DNA of 64,000 bases, taken from a virus. Of the stretch, positions 50,201 to 60,500 are shown in pieces (the stretch's first letter is position 1; every line of letters begins with the position of its first letter). The notes under the pieces were generated by a model. That model saw only the letters and a list, made by a program, of their open reading frames with translations. It was not told where the DNA came from and made no database searches. Both the position numbers and the translations under genes were made by a program. The DNA lies in the IMG/VR virus record IMGVR_UViG_3300037189_021352, positions 62,001-126,000 of that record; one strand, 5' to 3'.

Positions 50201-52996
50201 CAGACATATTGGATAAGTGCTAATAAATTTTTTAATCAATATGATTATTGTATTGGTTCTAATTATCTATTTTTGTCTTCTTTAAGCAGTAATATAGGAA
50301 TAATAGATATTCCATACTCCACAGAAATGTTTGATATTTCCGGATTAACAATTTCTTTGTCCGGGTTTAGTGATCTATATCCACCAAATCATACCATTTC
50401 TTATTTTAAACCTGATAAAGATTTTTTAAAGTCTTTTAATTTTTATATAACAGCTGCAACCAGTGTTTTATCTGGCAATTCTTATCTAAATTCTTTTAAA
50501 TCTAATCCGTTTATAGTTCCTTACAATACAGATATAGATTTTACCTTTTCTTTAGCCAAGACTTCTCTGGATTTAAATTATAACAGAACAATTACCATTA
50601 CTCAGCATTTTTCCGCTAAACCTTACAATTCTCCAGTAAGACCCCTAACTGAATTTGGTACAGTTACTTATTTACTTTCTACTAATTTTTGGTCCAAAGA
50701 AATCACTCTTCCGTCTATAGACGGCACTTTCAACGCTCTTTATTTAAAAACCGGTGACCCCTATGAGGAAGGATATGTAAGTGATTCTCAAACAAATTAT
50801 CTAGCATTTAAACCACTTTTTAGTAAAATGTTTTATCAAATACCCTCGTCTACTTTTGATAATTATTCTATAACTGATTATGAAGGTCAAAGAGATTTGT
50901 GGAATAAAGATACACAAATAACTTATTTTCCAACATCAAATACTGGTCCGTATAAATGGCAAACTTTAGTTACTCACGTTACGGGTTTAAAACCATTAAT
51001 TTTTGTGTCAGACTATATAGCTCTTACTGGACAAGAAATATATATACAATATTCCATGCCAGATGAGCTAAAAGAACATTATCATAATGTAGCTTATTAT
51101 GCTACAGATTTTGGTGAAACTGGCTCGACTTATATTTTACCAACCACTAGTCTACCTTATCAATTAAGCAAATATCAATATTCTTCTACTGGATCTTTTT
51201 TTATACAATACTCTGCATTTTATACAGATGGAGCTCTCAAAACCGGAGAACTTTTAGATCCTATCACAATCAAACCTTATTGGACTCAATATGATCAAAG
51301 TGTTATAAGAACCATAGATGAAAATTCTTTAATTTTTCCTTATTCTTTAGAACAAACCACTATTCAACCTAATGAGTGGGGAGATGTTGATATCTTTAAT
51401 ACTTCAGTTTCTCGCTTATATAACAATTTGCAATATTTGCAAGATAACATACAAACAATTAATTCTGATACACCCACATTACTTTATGGTTGGTTAGGTG
51501 GAAATGTTTATACTAAATCTCAAGGCATTCGTTGGTTTGTTCGAAATTTTGATCCAAAATATTATCTTTTTCCTAATTATGCCTCAACCACCAATAGTGT
51601 ATCTGCATTCTATAATATAGAAGACATAGCTATTAATAATGATTACATATATGTATTAGATAATTATAAACTTAGATGTTTTTATAATAAATCTTACAAA
51701 CCTATAGAGACTTTTTTTGATTTATCTTCTTCTTGGAATTTGGAAATGGTTGCTCCTAATAGTTTAGATATAGATTTAGAGACTTCTGATTTATTTATTG
51801 TAGACCCTCCTCGCAATAAAATTGTTCGTTTGAATGTAGATCTACAAACTCCAGCCATTAATTTTTCAGTTAATGTTGGTGGATTTGGATCTCGATTAGA
51901 TTCCAGCAAATTTAACGCACCTTCTCAGGTAGTTGTAGCCAATAATAGTGTTTTTGTTTTAGATTATAATAATAAATGTGTTAAAGAATATACCAAGGAT
52001 CTTAATTGGATGCACACCTATTATCATCCAGATTTTGAAACTAATTCTCCCATTAGTATAGCCAGTAATCAAACTGGCTTAGTTTATATAGCCACGTCAA
52101 CTTTTAAAATTTATATTTTTTCTGATGCAAATCCATCTACTCCAGTAGTTAATTTTACATTAACAGAAATGCAAAATTTAAATATAAAAATTGTTAAAAT
52201 AATTTTAGATAAATTTGGCGGATTTTTATATGTTAACGGTATCAAGAAAACATTTAAATATACCTCCACACCTATAAAAACAAATAACAATTCTTATGTA
52301 GGAGTTTTTATAGGCATAATGAATTTAAATTTTTCATCTTCTTCCATTAAAAACGGATCTAATCAAAATTTATTTTTATCAACTAAAAACGCGATTATTA
52401 GAGTACAAGACATAGTTGCTTTATTTAAAATTGGCAAAGGCTTGCCTTATTCAAATTGGACGCAAGAGCAATTATTGTTAAACAAACAAGAATTTGCTTC
52501 TGATTTAAACTATAATAAATGTTTGCAGCGTTTAGTACAAAATGTTAAAACTTTTAGAAATAATTTAAATGCTAAATTTGTTAAATCTCTTAAAAAAACT
52601 GCTGTAGGAGATGTATCTTATTTTGCCATGGCTCCTATTTCTGTATCAGATCTACCTGTATTTGAAGATGATGTAGAAAATGAATTGGTTAATATTGGAG
52701 TCAATGAATTACATATACCTCAGGTTTTTAATAGAGAAATATCTAAAATTTACAGATCTTTAGATTTATTAAGAAATTTTTTAAATATATCTCAAATATC
52801 AGAACCAACTACACAGACTATACAAGAAAGTTTTTGTTGGTCTTGGAAGGCTACTTCTTGTTATAATTTAACCTTGCCTTCTATTAAAGTATTAGATGTA
52901 AATCCTATTACTTATACAGAATTAAAAGCAGACTTTCCTGTAGATTATGCACCCTCTAAATATTGGAAAGATGCTCAATCTAATTGCTGTTCTTAA
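47210..52996 (+). CDS. Very large baseplate/tail protein with propeller-like C-terminal part
   Basis: 1,928 residues, not recognised as a named family. The first 1,400 or so residues are Ser/Tyr/Asn/Thr-rich beta structure without repeats I can align. Around 1,460-1,640 come NHL-like blades: YVLDNYKLRCFYNKSYKPIE, DLFIVDPPRNKIVRLNVD, SVFVLDYNNKCVKEYTKDL and GLVYIATSTFKIYIFSD. A helical region with Cys and Trp follows and ends SNCCS. It sits after the gp7-position gene and before two small genes and the fibre, so it may form the outer baseplate wedge or a receptor-binding arm. Confidence 0.65.
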   Translation: MASSIQAFNIQTLGSWPTETYQISPLDQYIDPNAGFLPAENMFRYLNVAMNETDSLHTVNYYGINYKFSDPPISQYVIDTSRNSSLVWDLSSHRKAYNFGPQINYLYILSNPGVDSLYQKYYATLTYPSRLFLKPLNLRKNASSWTLTTSSVLVSAQSFFFSGSSHEIASYLQHISYLNSPPTFIPLPNDIKNNFVFELSSCRMQVNTPLVMFTDTFNPAKASRTLDRLGGVIRPDSTFITYNINYYNKQNNKITSLSQVTPDVDHLAPHGFKTSYILNQSELSSSSLQKYQLLQYKPFDNVTDNLASPFLCILSAVFNLTSTNLQYFNLQFARDNYTLYTASTGTPGSIIGASYIVDSDRMLFSTETSQSTLSSFQINGISKNLGIPVNYAYLTNNSSWTTKYPPHYYSYKNSLYSPLNGFSNNKSDTCNLTFYLQTSVVNLQTTSALLSSFISSDHNILSYNLPDNNVNEYIKYELISDNSLIRNTQSLSAINFYYGSSTFSSPYNIISSPWVSVTSGCQLYIDYPGAPYGQTSLTIRSTLSSAAGYLASRQVAEVSLAPGIFQSAVGHPIFLDRVDQGPDYFDVSCSMLTASPGWPTKDLRDSYISWSFTPQDLNAQLLSINSAGSVLLNLSANQPYRFSDFTNSVRLSGIGFSTAVIYLSSQKYNQVTSLTSISSLYDPFYLKQFVINPQIPLANENKTRTITLFAQLPFANQLYDIPLGTSVFWEWDYLTNTAPTRGPINVYYGPLKTPYTYGQEMDITSLSSIYIEITPQENDNIPILNHARFRLSSKIRNPQISSIYEVVVDDFPARSIFNSDFKIGYTNYQQTEGIILDTGLNNFTVTRPNDGTNVFSLSSYANSHISPNTTYVWTISDDANTLSSQKILYSNHVINYDINPRASVTTITLSALSAVLTPWFNLNITGNTEFSNTNPVHSVETSVTVFTPTTADFYKPLEFIIYPEYAWLGGRNLTILNQSNYTLSKAPSAYQHKKSNSQTYWISANKFFNQYDYCIGSNYLFLSSLSSNIGIIDIPYSTEMFDISGLTISLSGFSDLYPPNHTISYFKPDKDFLKSFNFYITAATSVLSGNSYLNSFKSNPFIVPYNTDIDFTFSLAKTSLDLNYNRTITITQHFSAKPYNSPVRPLTEFGTVTYLLSTNFWSKEITLPSIDGTFNALYLKTGDPYEEGYVSDSQTNYLAFKPLFSKMFYQIPSSTFDNYSITDYEGQRDLWNKDTQITYFPTSNTGPYKWQTLVTHVTGLKPLIFVSDYIALTGQEIYIQYSMPDELKEHYHNVAYYATDFGETGSTYILPTTSLPYQLSKYQYSSTGSFFIQYSAFYTDGALKTGELLDPITIKPYWTQYDQSVIRTIDENSLIFPYSLEQTTIQPNEWGDVDIFNTSVSRLYNNLQYLQDNIQTINSDTPTLLYGWLGGNVYTKSQGIRWFVRNFDPKYYLFPNYASTTNSVSAFYNIEDIAINNDYIYVLDNYKLRCFYNKSYKPIETFFDLSSSWNLEMVAPNSLDIDLETSDLFIVDPPRNKIVRLNVDLQTPAINFSVNVGGFGSRLDSSKFNAPSQVVVANNSVFVLDYNNKCVKEYTKDLNWMHTYYHPDFETNSPISIASNQTGLVYIATSTFKIYIFSDANPSTPVVNFTLTEMQNLNIKIVKIILDKFGGFLYVNGIKKTFKYTSTPIKTNNNSYVGVFIGIMNLNFSSSSIKNGSNQNLFLSTKNAIIRVQDIVALFKIGKGLPYSNWTQEQLLLNKQEFASDLNYNKCLQRLVQNVKTFRNNLNAKFVKSLKKTAVGDVSYFAMAPISVSDLPVFEDDVENELVNIGVNELHIPQVFNREISKIYRSLDLLRNFLNISQISEPTTQTIQESFCWSWKATSCYNLTLPSIKVLDVNPITYTELKADFPVDYAPSKYWKDAQSNCCS

Positions 52997-53004
52997 TTAT
53001 TAGC

Positions 53005-53012
53005 TATAAATA
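53005..53012 (+). promoter_or_regulatory. Candidate late promoter (exact TATAAATA) for 53019
   Basis: TATAAATA, an exact match to the T4 late consensus, six bases before the ATG at 53019. It is the best match among the boxes in the window. Confidence 0.6.
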
Positions 53013-53018
53013 AATACA

Positions 53019-53639
53019 ATGTTTCACTATTCTACTATAATTTTAGATCCAGATAATAGAGAAATTGTATTAAATGGTATATCACCATTTTCTTTGTCTA
53101 TAGATCCACAAAATACAGATCGAGGACTTAAAACTTATAAAATAGTATATGATTTTGATGACGATTCAGCTATAATTACCAAACTTTTAGCAGCAATGCC
53201 TTCAGCTAAAAATGATTATTTAAAATACCCGTATGAAATTTTAGATCCACGTAATCAAATTTTGACTCATTCTTTAATTTTACGACAAGAAATATCCAGA
53301 ACTTTTAATATAAATATTAAAGTCTATTCTATTTTAAATCCAATAATAGGATCTGGAGAAGTTCCTAATTATACAGAATATAAAATTACTTTAAATTTAG
53401 AAGCTCCTATATTAGATACGGCATCTATTGCCACGAGTGGTAATTATTTTGAAGAAATGCACTTAGTTAACACTAGAATGTTTGGAGCAGATAATACTAT
53501 TCTTTATAATTTTGAAAGTGAAAATCCTCATTATCTTTTACCAACTTTAGTTAAATGGCATAATTTATATAGTGATTTAAATCCTCCTCCATTTTTATTT
53601 GATCCTGAATATTCGCCCCGCGGTATGTACCCACGATAA
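53019..53639 (+). CDS. Hypothetical structural protein
   Basis: 206 residues, not recognised. It appears beta-rich with KIVYDFDDDSAIITKLLAAM, then KYPYEILDPRNQILTHSLIL, SRTFNINIKVYSIL and YTEYKITLNLEAPIL. These resemble an Ig/PKD-like sandwich with a DDDSA turn as in other PKD domains. The C terminus is rich in Pro and aromatic residues (DLNPPPFLFDPEYSPRG). Its stop is one base before the next start, and it carries an exact late promoter match. A minor baseplate or fibre-attachment role is possible. Confidence 0.65.
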   Translation: MFHYSTIILDPDNREIVLNGISPFSLSIDPQNTDRGLKTYKIVYDFDDDSAIITKLLAAMPSAKNDYLKYPYEILDPRNQILTHSLILRQEISRTFNINIKVYSILNPIIGSGEVPNYTEYKITLNLEAPILDTASIATSGNYFEEMHLVNTRMFGADNTILYNFESENPHYLLPTLVKWHNLYSDLNPPPFLFDPEYSPRGMYPR

Positions 53640-53640
53640 T

Positions 53641-54582
53641 ATGTTAGAATTTCAAAACCATAATATACCCGGTGAACTTTGGTTAAGATCTCCAAATGGA
53701 GACAAACAACTCGCATCAATGTTATTAAATAATATTTATGCCAAATATGAAACACTAAATCCTTCTGTTACTTCCAATTTATATGGAGTTGTATACGGCA
53801 ATGATCAAGCTATATATGATACTTTTTATGGTGAATTGACATCTAATCAAATTACAAGATTTGATTCTTTTTATGATTCAATTTTTATAGAAACAAAATC
53901 TGGATGTATTTTTGAAAAAATTTATACAGAAGATAATTTAATCAAACCGTTTACTGTTTCTGACAATTTTACAGCCAAACACAATGTTCATCCGGGATTT
54001 TTGTCTTATGATTCATATGTTGATTACTGGTTTGATGAAAGTAATAATAGAGTGTTTTATGTTTATTTGTCTAATCTGAAGGAAAATAAAGATTTTCCAG
54101 ACAGATTTGCATTTGCAGTGATTGTTAATATTTTTGATTGTAACACTGGTTTAATAAGAACTGTAATGTTATGGAAAGTAGTATTAAATTTAATAGCCAA
54201 AGATGGATGGGATCCTTTTAATTTTATTATAGAACCACCAAAACTTACATTTAATTCCACCACCAGGACTTTTAATGTTTCTTTTTTATTAAAAAACGAA
54301 AATAAACAATTTGGCTTAATAAGTGTTAATTTTAAACAATCAGACACTCTCCAGAACGGATTGTATGAAATTAAAGAAGTAAACGGCCATCTTCCATTTT
54401 TTACCATAGATCCCTCCAGATGTGAAGCCTATCCTTTTGATCCACACGGGCTTTCTTTATATCGAGTAGTAACGGTGGCATCTAATAAAAATGATCCAGC
54501 TTACAATTTGAAATTTGTTTTATTGGATTATTGGAATGAATATGATGAAATATTTGAAGCAAAATATCTGGATATAGAATAA
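53641..54582 (+). CDS. Hypothetical structural protein
   Basis: 313 residues from the ATG at 53641, chosen because an upstream frame from 53599 lies inside the previous gene. Not recognised. It appears beta-rich with few charged helices: GELWLRSPNGDKQLASML (start), NRVFYVYLSNLKEN, RFAFAVIVNIFDCNTGLI, TRTFNVSFLLKNENKQFGLI and LKFVLLDYWNEYDEIFE. It lies between two structural genes, directly before the giant fibre. Could be a fibre-baseplate connector; no enzyme motif is visible. Confidence 0.65.
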   Translation: MLEFQNHNIPGELWLRSPNGDKQLASMLLNNIYAKYETLNPSVTSNLYGVVYGNDQAIYDTFYGELTSNQITRFDSFYDSIFIETKSGCIFEKIYTEDNLIKPFTVSDNFTAKHNVHPGFLSYDSYVDYWFDESNNRVFYVYLSNLKENKDFPDRFAFAVIVNIFDCNTGLIRTVMLWKVVLNLIAKDGWDPFNFIIEPPKLTFNSTTRTFNVSFLLKNENKQFGLISVNFKQSDTLQNGLYEIKEVNGHLPFFTIDPSRCEAYPFDPHGLSLYRVVTVASNKNDPAYNLKFVLLDYWNEYDEIFEAKYLDIE

Positions 54583-54585
54583 ATA
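54579..54585 (+). promoter_or_regulatory. Candidate late promoter (ATAAATA) for the giant fibre
   Basis: AATAAATAAT, six bases before the ATG at 54592. It overlaps the stop codon of the previous gene. Confidence 0.45.
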
Positions 54586-54591
54586 ATAAAA

Positions 54592-57500
54592 ATGAATTCT
54601 TTATCTGCTAATGGTGAAATAAAAATAACAGACCTCAGCCCGGCCAGAGATTTAAGGGCCAGTGATTTATTCATAGCAGCCACTCATCTTGATGGTTCTG
54701 CGGATATAACTACACAATCTGTTTCTTCTTGTGTACTTTTAAAGTATATTTTAGCCAACGGAGCATATAATTTTGCACCAGATCTTTCTAGCATCGGCGC
54801 TCATACTTGTAATCCTTCATTATATGGTAGTTTTGTATGTGATGTTAACTCTAAACATTTTACTATAATTCCTTCTCATCCATTACCTATATGTGAACCT
54901 TCTTTTGAAGCTCCTAATTTAGGCACAGATTCTTATTATTCTAACATTGGCGGTGGTGTGGGAAATATTGTTTGGGGTTTAGAGACAACCATTGGTGGTG
55001 GATGTCGTAATGTGGTAATGGATAGTAATTCTGTTATTGCTGGGGGGAAAAATAATTTTATTAATTGTTGCGGCTCCACAATTGCTGGGGGTGAAGACAA
55101 TACCAGTTGTGATATCTACACATCCATAGGTGGTGGAAATAATAACTTAATTAATCAAGTAGGTGGAACTATTGCCGGTGGAGAATACAATTATATTACT
55201 CAACCAGCAGGAGAAGATACAAATTATCAAGGAGCTGCTATAGTAGGAGGTTCTTGTAATGCCTTATCTGGATGTTTTGCTTTTATAGGTGGTGGATATC
55301 ATAATTCGGTACAACAAAACCACTCTTCTATAGTTGCAGGAAATTGTAATTTAATTTCTTCTTCTTTCAGCACAATTGGTGGTGGGCAAAATAATATTAT
55401 ATCTGGAAATTGTGGAGTTATAGGAGGAGGTTCTTTCAATCAATTAATATGTAACGGATCTATTATTGCTGGTGGAGATCATAATAGCACCGCTGGAGAT
55501 TATTCAACAATTGGTGGTGGGAACTATAATTCTGTACAAAATTGCTTTTCTCAAATTGGCAATGGTGAACATAATTGCATAACCGGAGTTAAGTCTGTTA
55601 TAAATTCTGGTACAGAAAATTATATAGCAGGTGATTATGGTTTTGTAGGAAATGGTTTTTGCAATACTGCTAATTCTAATTTTAACATTATAACTAATGG
55701 AATGTATAATAATTCTGTTAGTGCTCATGCTACTATCATTAACGGTATTTGTAACAATACAATAGGAGACAAAGCCACCATTATTAACGGATGTCTTAAT
55801 TCCGCAACATCAGATTACACTTTAATAGGTAATGGATGTAATAATGCATCCTCTGGCACAAATTCAACAGTTATTAATGGTATTTGCAACTCTTCTTCTG
55901 GTTGCAATAGCTTAATAGGTTCTGGTTGTAATAATCTAGCATCGGGATTTGAATCTCTTGTACTCAACGGAAATAATAATTCTTCTCACGGAATTAATAG
56001 TTCTATAATTAATGGATTTTCTAATTCTTTAAGTGGCAATTTAGCATCTATTATTAACGGTAGTAATAACTCTGCTATTGGCAATTGTAGTTTGATAGGC
56101 GGCGGTGCTTATAATAATACAAACGGGGTTTATTCTATTGTTGTTAATGGTTGCTGTAATATAGCATCTGCAAATCATGCTTCTGTAAATAATGGTTATT
56201 GTAATATTGCCAGCGGAGTCAATGCCACTGTTGTTAATGGTACATGTAATACTTCCTCCGGTAATTATAGTTTAATAATTCAAGGTTCGTGTAACTCTTC
56301 TCAAGGAATTAATTCAACTATAATAAACGGGTATTGTAATACTGCTGTTGGAAATAATAGTTTTATAATCGCTGGCTGTTGTAACCTTGCTCTTGGTAGC
56401 AATTCTTCTGTTTTTACGGGCTGTAAAAATATATCTATATGCTCCAGCGGTTCTATAATATCTGGTTTTAGCAATACGGTATCTGCTATTCAGGCTACAA
56501 TAGTTTCTGGCTCTAACAATTTAGCCACTGGTTACAACAGCTTAATAGTTTCTGGATGTAATAATAGTACTGGTAACACTTCTTCAATTATTCTTGGTGG
56601 GTGTTTTAATACCTCTAACGGAGCCAATAGCTTAATAACTGCAGGTTGTAGCAATGTTACACTTGGAACAAATTCCACAATTATCAACGGTGTCTGTAAT
56701 GCTTCACAAAGCAATTACAATTTGATAGCCAGTGGATGTTGTAATACAGTTACGAACAATTATTCTATTGTCCTAGGAGGGTCTAATAATTGTGTAAATG
56801 GTGCATCTAGTTCTATTATAAACGGAACTGCTAACTTTTCTCCCGGATCCGGTAGTTTAATAGGATCTGGTAATTGTAACTCTTCTTGTGGAGCAAATTC
56901 TTCTGTTTTAAATGGAAATTGTAATACTTCTTCTGGCAATTGCAGCACTGTAATAACTGGTTATTGTAATACTGCTTCTAATAATAATTCAGTTATTGTG
57001 GCTGGATGTTGTAATAATATAACAAGTGAGTATAGTATTATTAATAATGGCAAATGTAATTCTATTTCCGGCAATTATTCTGTTATAGCTGGCGGTTCAA
57101 ATAATATTGCTGCTGGAGTTTGTAGTATTGTATCTGGCGGCTATGGAAATTGTGCTTTAAATCCAATTTCTTTAATAGTTGGTGGTTATTGTAATGTTTC
57201 TTCGGCAAATGGTAGTTCTATAATAGGTGGCAACTGCAATATCTCTTCTGGAACAAATTCTGCCATTATAAACGGTTGTTATAACAATGTTTCCGGAAAA
57301 TGTAGTATAATCGGCAGTGGTTGTTGTAATCTAGTAACCAATGATTATTCTATTATAATTTCCGGGCGTAATAATTTTTCTTGTGGTAGCAATGATTTGA
57401 TAGGAACTGGATTTTTTAATTCTTTATCCGGTTCAAATTCTACTATAATCAACGGTGGATATAATTCAATTAATGGAAATTTTGCTTTAATAGCTGCTGG

Positions 57501-60500
57501 TTGCTATAATATAGCTGACGGAAACTATTCTTCTATTATTAATGGTTGCAACAACATTTCTTCTGGAACAAATAGTACAGTAATCAATGGTCAAAACAAC
57601 TCTATTAGTGGGTCTGATTCTTCAATTATTAACGGTTGCTATAATTCTAGCTCCGGCAATTGTTCTTTAATAGGATCCGGAACAAACAATAATACTTCTG
57701 GCAACTTTTCAGTGATAATAGATGGTTATTGTAACGTTTCATCCGGAAATAATAGTGTAATAGTCAATGGATGCAACAATATAGCATCTTCAGATTTTGC
57801 TAGTGTTTTTAACGGTATTAAAAATACAGCCAACGGAGCTAGTAGTTTAGTGGCCAGTGGGTGTAATAATATTGCTTCAGGAAACAATGCTGTTATTTTT
57901 AGTGGATCCAATAATTTAGCATCCAATAATAACGGTCTTGTAATATCTGGGTTATATAATGCTTCTTCCGGTATTAACTCAACCATTATAGCCGGAGCCT
58001 TTAACAGTGCTTGCGGAAATTATGGATTAATAGTAAATGGGTGTCAGAATGTTGCTTGTGGAGACTATTCTTTAATATTAAATGGATGTTTTAATACCTC
58101 TTCCTCTAATAATGGTATAATAGCCGGGGGATATCTTAATACATCTTCTGGAAATTATTCCACAATATTAAATGGTAATAATAATTGTGCTTCAGGTAAT
58201 CGCAGTTTAATAGCTTCCGGAACCTATAATGTTGCTAGTAATAATAATTCAGTTGTTTTTAGTGGTAATAATAATAGATCTAGTGCTTTTAACAGTACTA
58301 TAATAGGTGGAGTTTGTAATTCAGCCTCTGCTAACAACGCTTCTATTATCAATGGTAGTTGTAACAATGTATCTGCAGAATGTGGTTCTGTAATTTCTGG
58401 TAGCTGTAACAATGTATCCGGAGTTTATGGGTCTATAATTAATGGAAGATGTAATTCTATTAACTCTGATAATTCCTTTATAGCAGGTGGAACCTGTAAT
58501 CAAAGCAATTTTCAACCCAATACTTTTATTTTAGGGTCTTGTATTACAGCCACTCGACCTGATTTCACTTATGTAAATAACTTAACATCTAAGAATGAAA
58601 TTTATGCTGCAAATAATGTATGTAGTACAAATATTTGTGCTACACAATATATTCATTCTAGCATGGATATGTGTGCCTCAAATGTGTCTTACGGAAATAT
58701 AGTATGTGGTACATCTTTTGTATGTTCACCTCAGTCTTTTTCTTCTATATGCTCTGTAACACCATTTTTAAGTGCTCAAAATGCTTGTGTATCCGATACA
58801 GTACATACTTCAATAGTTTGTTCAGATACATGCGTAGATGCTTGTTATCTTGTATCTAATAATATTCTTAGTAATCAATCTATCACTAATACCGGTATTT
58901 TAACCAATATAGGCACTCTTTCCAGTATTGGTTCTATTTGTAATTCTGGAAATATTAACAACATCGGTTCCGTTTGTAATGTTGGTATTTTGTGTAATAT
59001 AGGCACTATTTGCAACTCATCTGGTTCTATAAATAGTGATAATGACATTACAGTAAGTAGTACTGGTAGATTTTTAAGTGCTGGACACGACCTCATAGAA
59101 TTATTCAATGCCTATACAGCTGGTCCAGGTTTTTATAAAACCCCAGCTGTAAATGAATTTGTGGGTGATGGTACAACTGTTATTTTCAGTTCGCCAGACT
59201 TTGCTAGCGTTAACCCAAACAATTATATCATTTCTATTGGTGGATTGACTCAGAGACCTAATATAGATTTTACTTGCAATTATTATTATAAAGGGTCAGT
59301 TATCTTTAATGTTCCCCCTCCAGCCGGAGAAATTGTCACTATTTATTCTAATCAAAGCAGTGAAACTGGAAGAGAAATGATTGGATTTTTTAATCCGCAA
59401 TATACAACAATTACTTCTTCTAATACTGCTCAATATTTATTACCCGGCTCTGTATATAATGGCGATGATGCTAACGGATACGTAGTAGCAGTTTCTGGTT
59501 TGGTTCAGAGACCGTATACAGATTTCACGGTTACTAGTGCTTTTAACGGACAATATGGATTTGTAGGCGGTGTATTAACTCTTTCTAATACACCAGCTTC
59601 TAATATACCTATAGTGGTTTATTCCTATAAATTTACTGGATTATCTATTTATAATTCCATCATGCAGTATCTTTCTAGTACTAATTATGGGGTTCCAGTT
59701 TCATCTATAGTAGTTCCTAGTTTAACCGCCACTGTTGGTATAACCGCTCCGTGGATTAATACTCCAATTATATCATACAACACAGGCACAACTGTAAGAG
59801 GAGATTTAACTATTACAGGCGGGTTGACCACTTTAGGCGGAATTACTTTCTTAGGCTCTCAGGTTTCAAACACTACAGCTTTAAGTGTCGTGAATAACGG
59901 ACCCGGAACTGCTTTATTCATTTCACAATTTAACACGGCATCTCCTATTGCATCTTTTTATGATTCTCAAGCGAATAAAGAAGTCTTGAGAATAGGTTCT
60001 ACCGGAGCTATTAGAAATGTCGGAATCTATACATCTACTCCTAATAAAACTTTAACAGTCACGGGAGATATAAGTGCCTCTGGATATTTATATGCCGGAA
60101 AAAGTCTTATTACCGGCCTAGGCACTTCTGTAGAAGACTCTGCTATTGAATTGGGAACGGATAGAACTGGTGACGGTAATGCTTATATAGACTTACACAC
60201 TTCTGTAGGAACAGATTATAATGCTCGTTTTATTAGATTATCTGGAATAAATGGTGCGGCATCTCTTACAAACATCGGCACCGGAAATCTTTCAATAACC
60301 CAGGAAGGAATTGCTCCTATAATCTTTAATACTTCCGATACTGAAAGAATGCGCATTGGATCTGGAGGTAATATTGGTATAGGAACCTCTAATCCGAGAA
60401 GTTTTGTTGAAATATTAAGTTCTCAAAATGCCTCCACTGGATTGTTAATAAACAATCAAAGCAATCAACCTCTAGCTGAGTCTAGTTTAAACATTGGTGC

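Noticed and set aside
54940-58517. 45-bp periodic DNA as a CRISPR array
   Set aside because: The units are diverged coding repeats in one open frame with no identical repeats or unique spacers.
56532-59108. Several 60-86 residue minus-strand frames inside the giant fibre
   Set aside because: They are shadows of the repeat-coding strand, rich in Leu/Pro/Ile from antisense codons, with no own signals.
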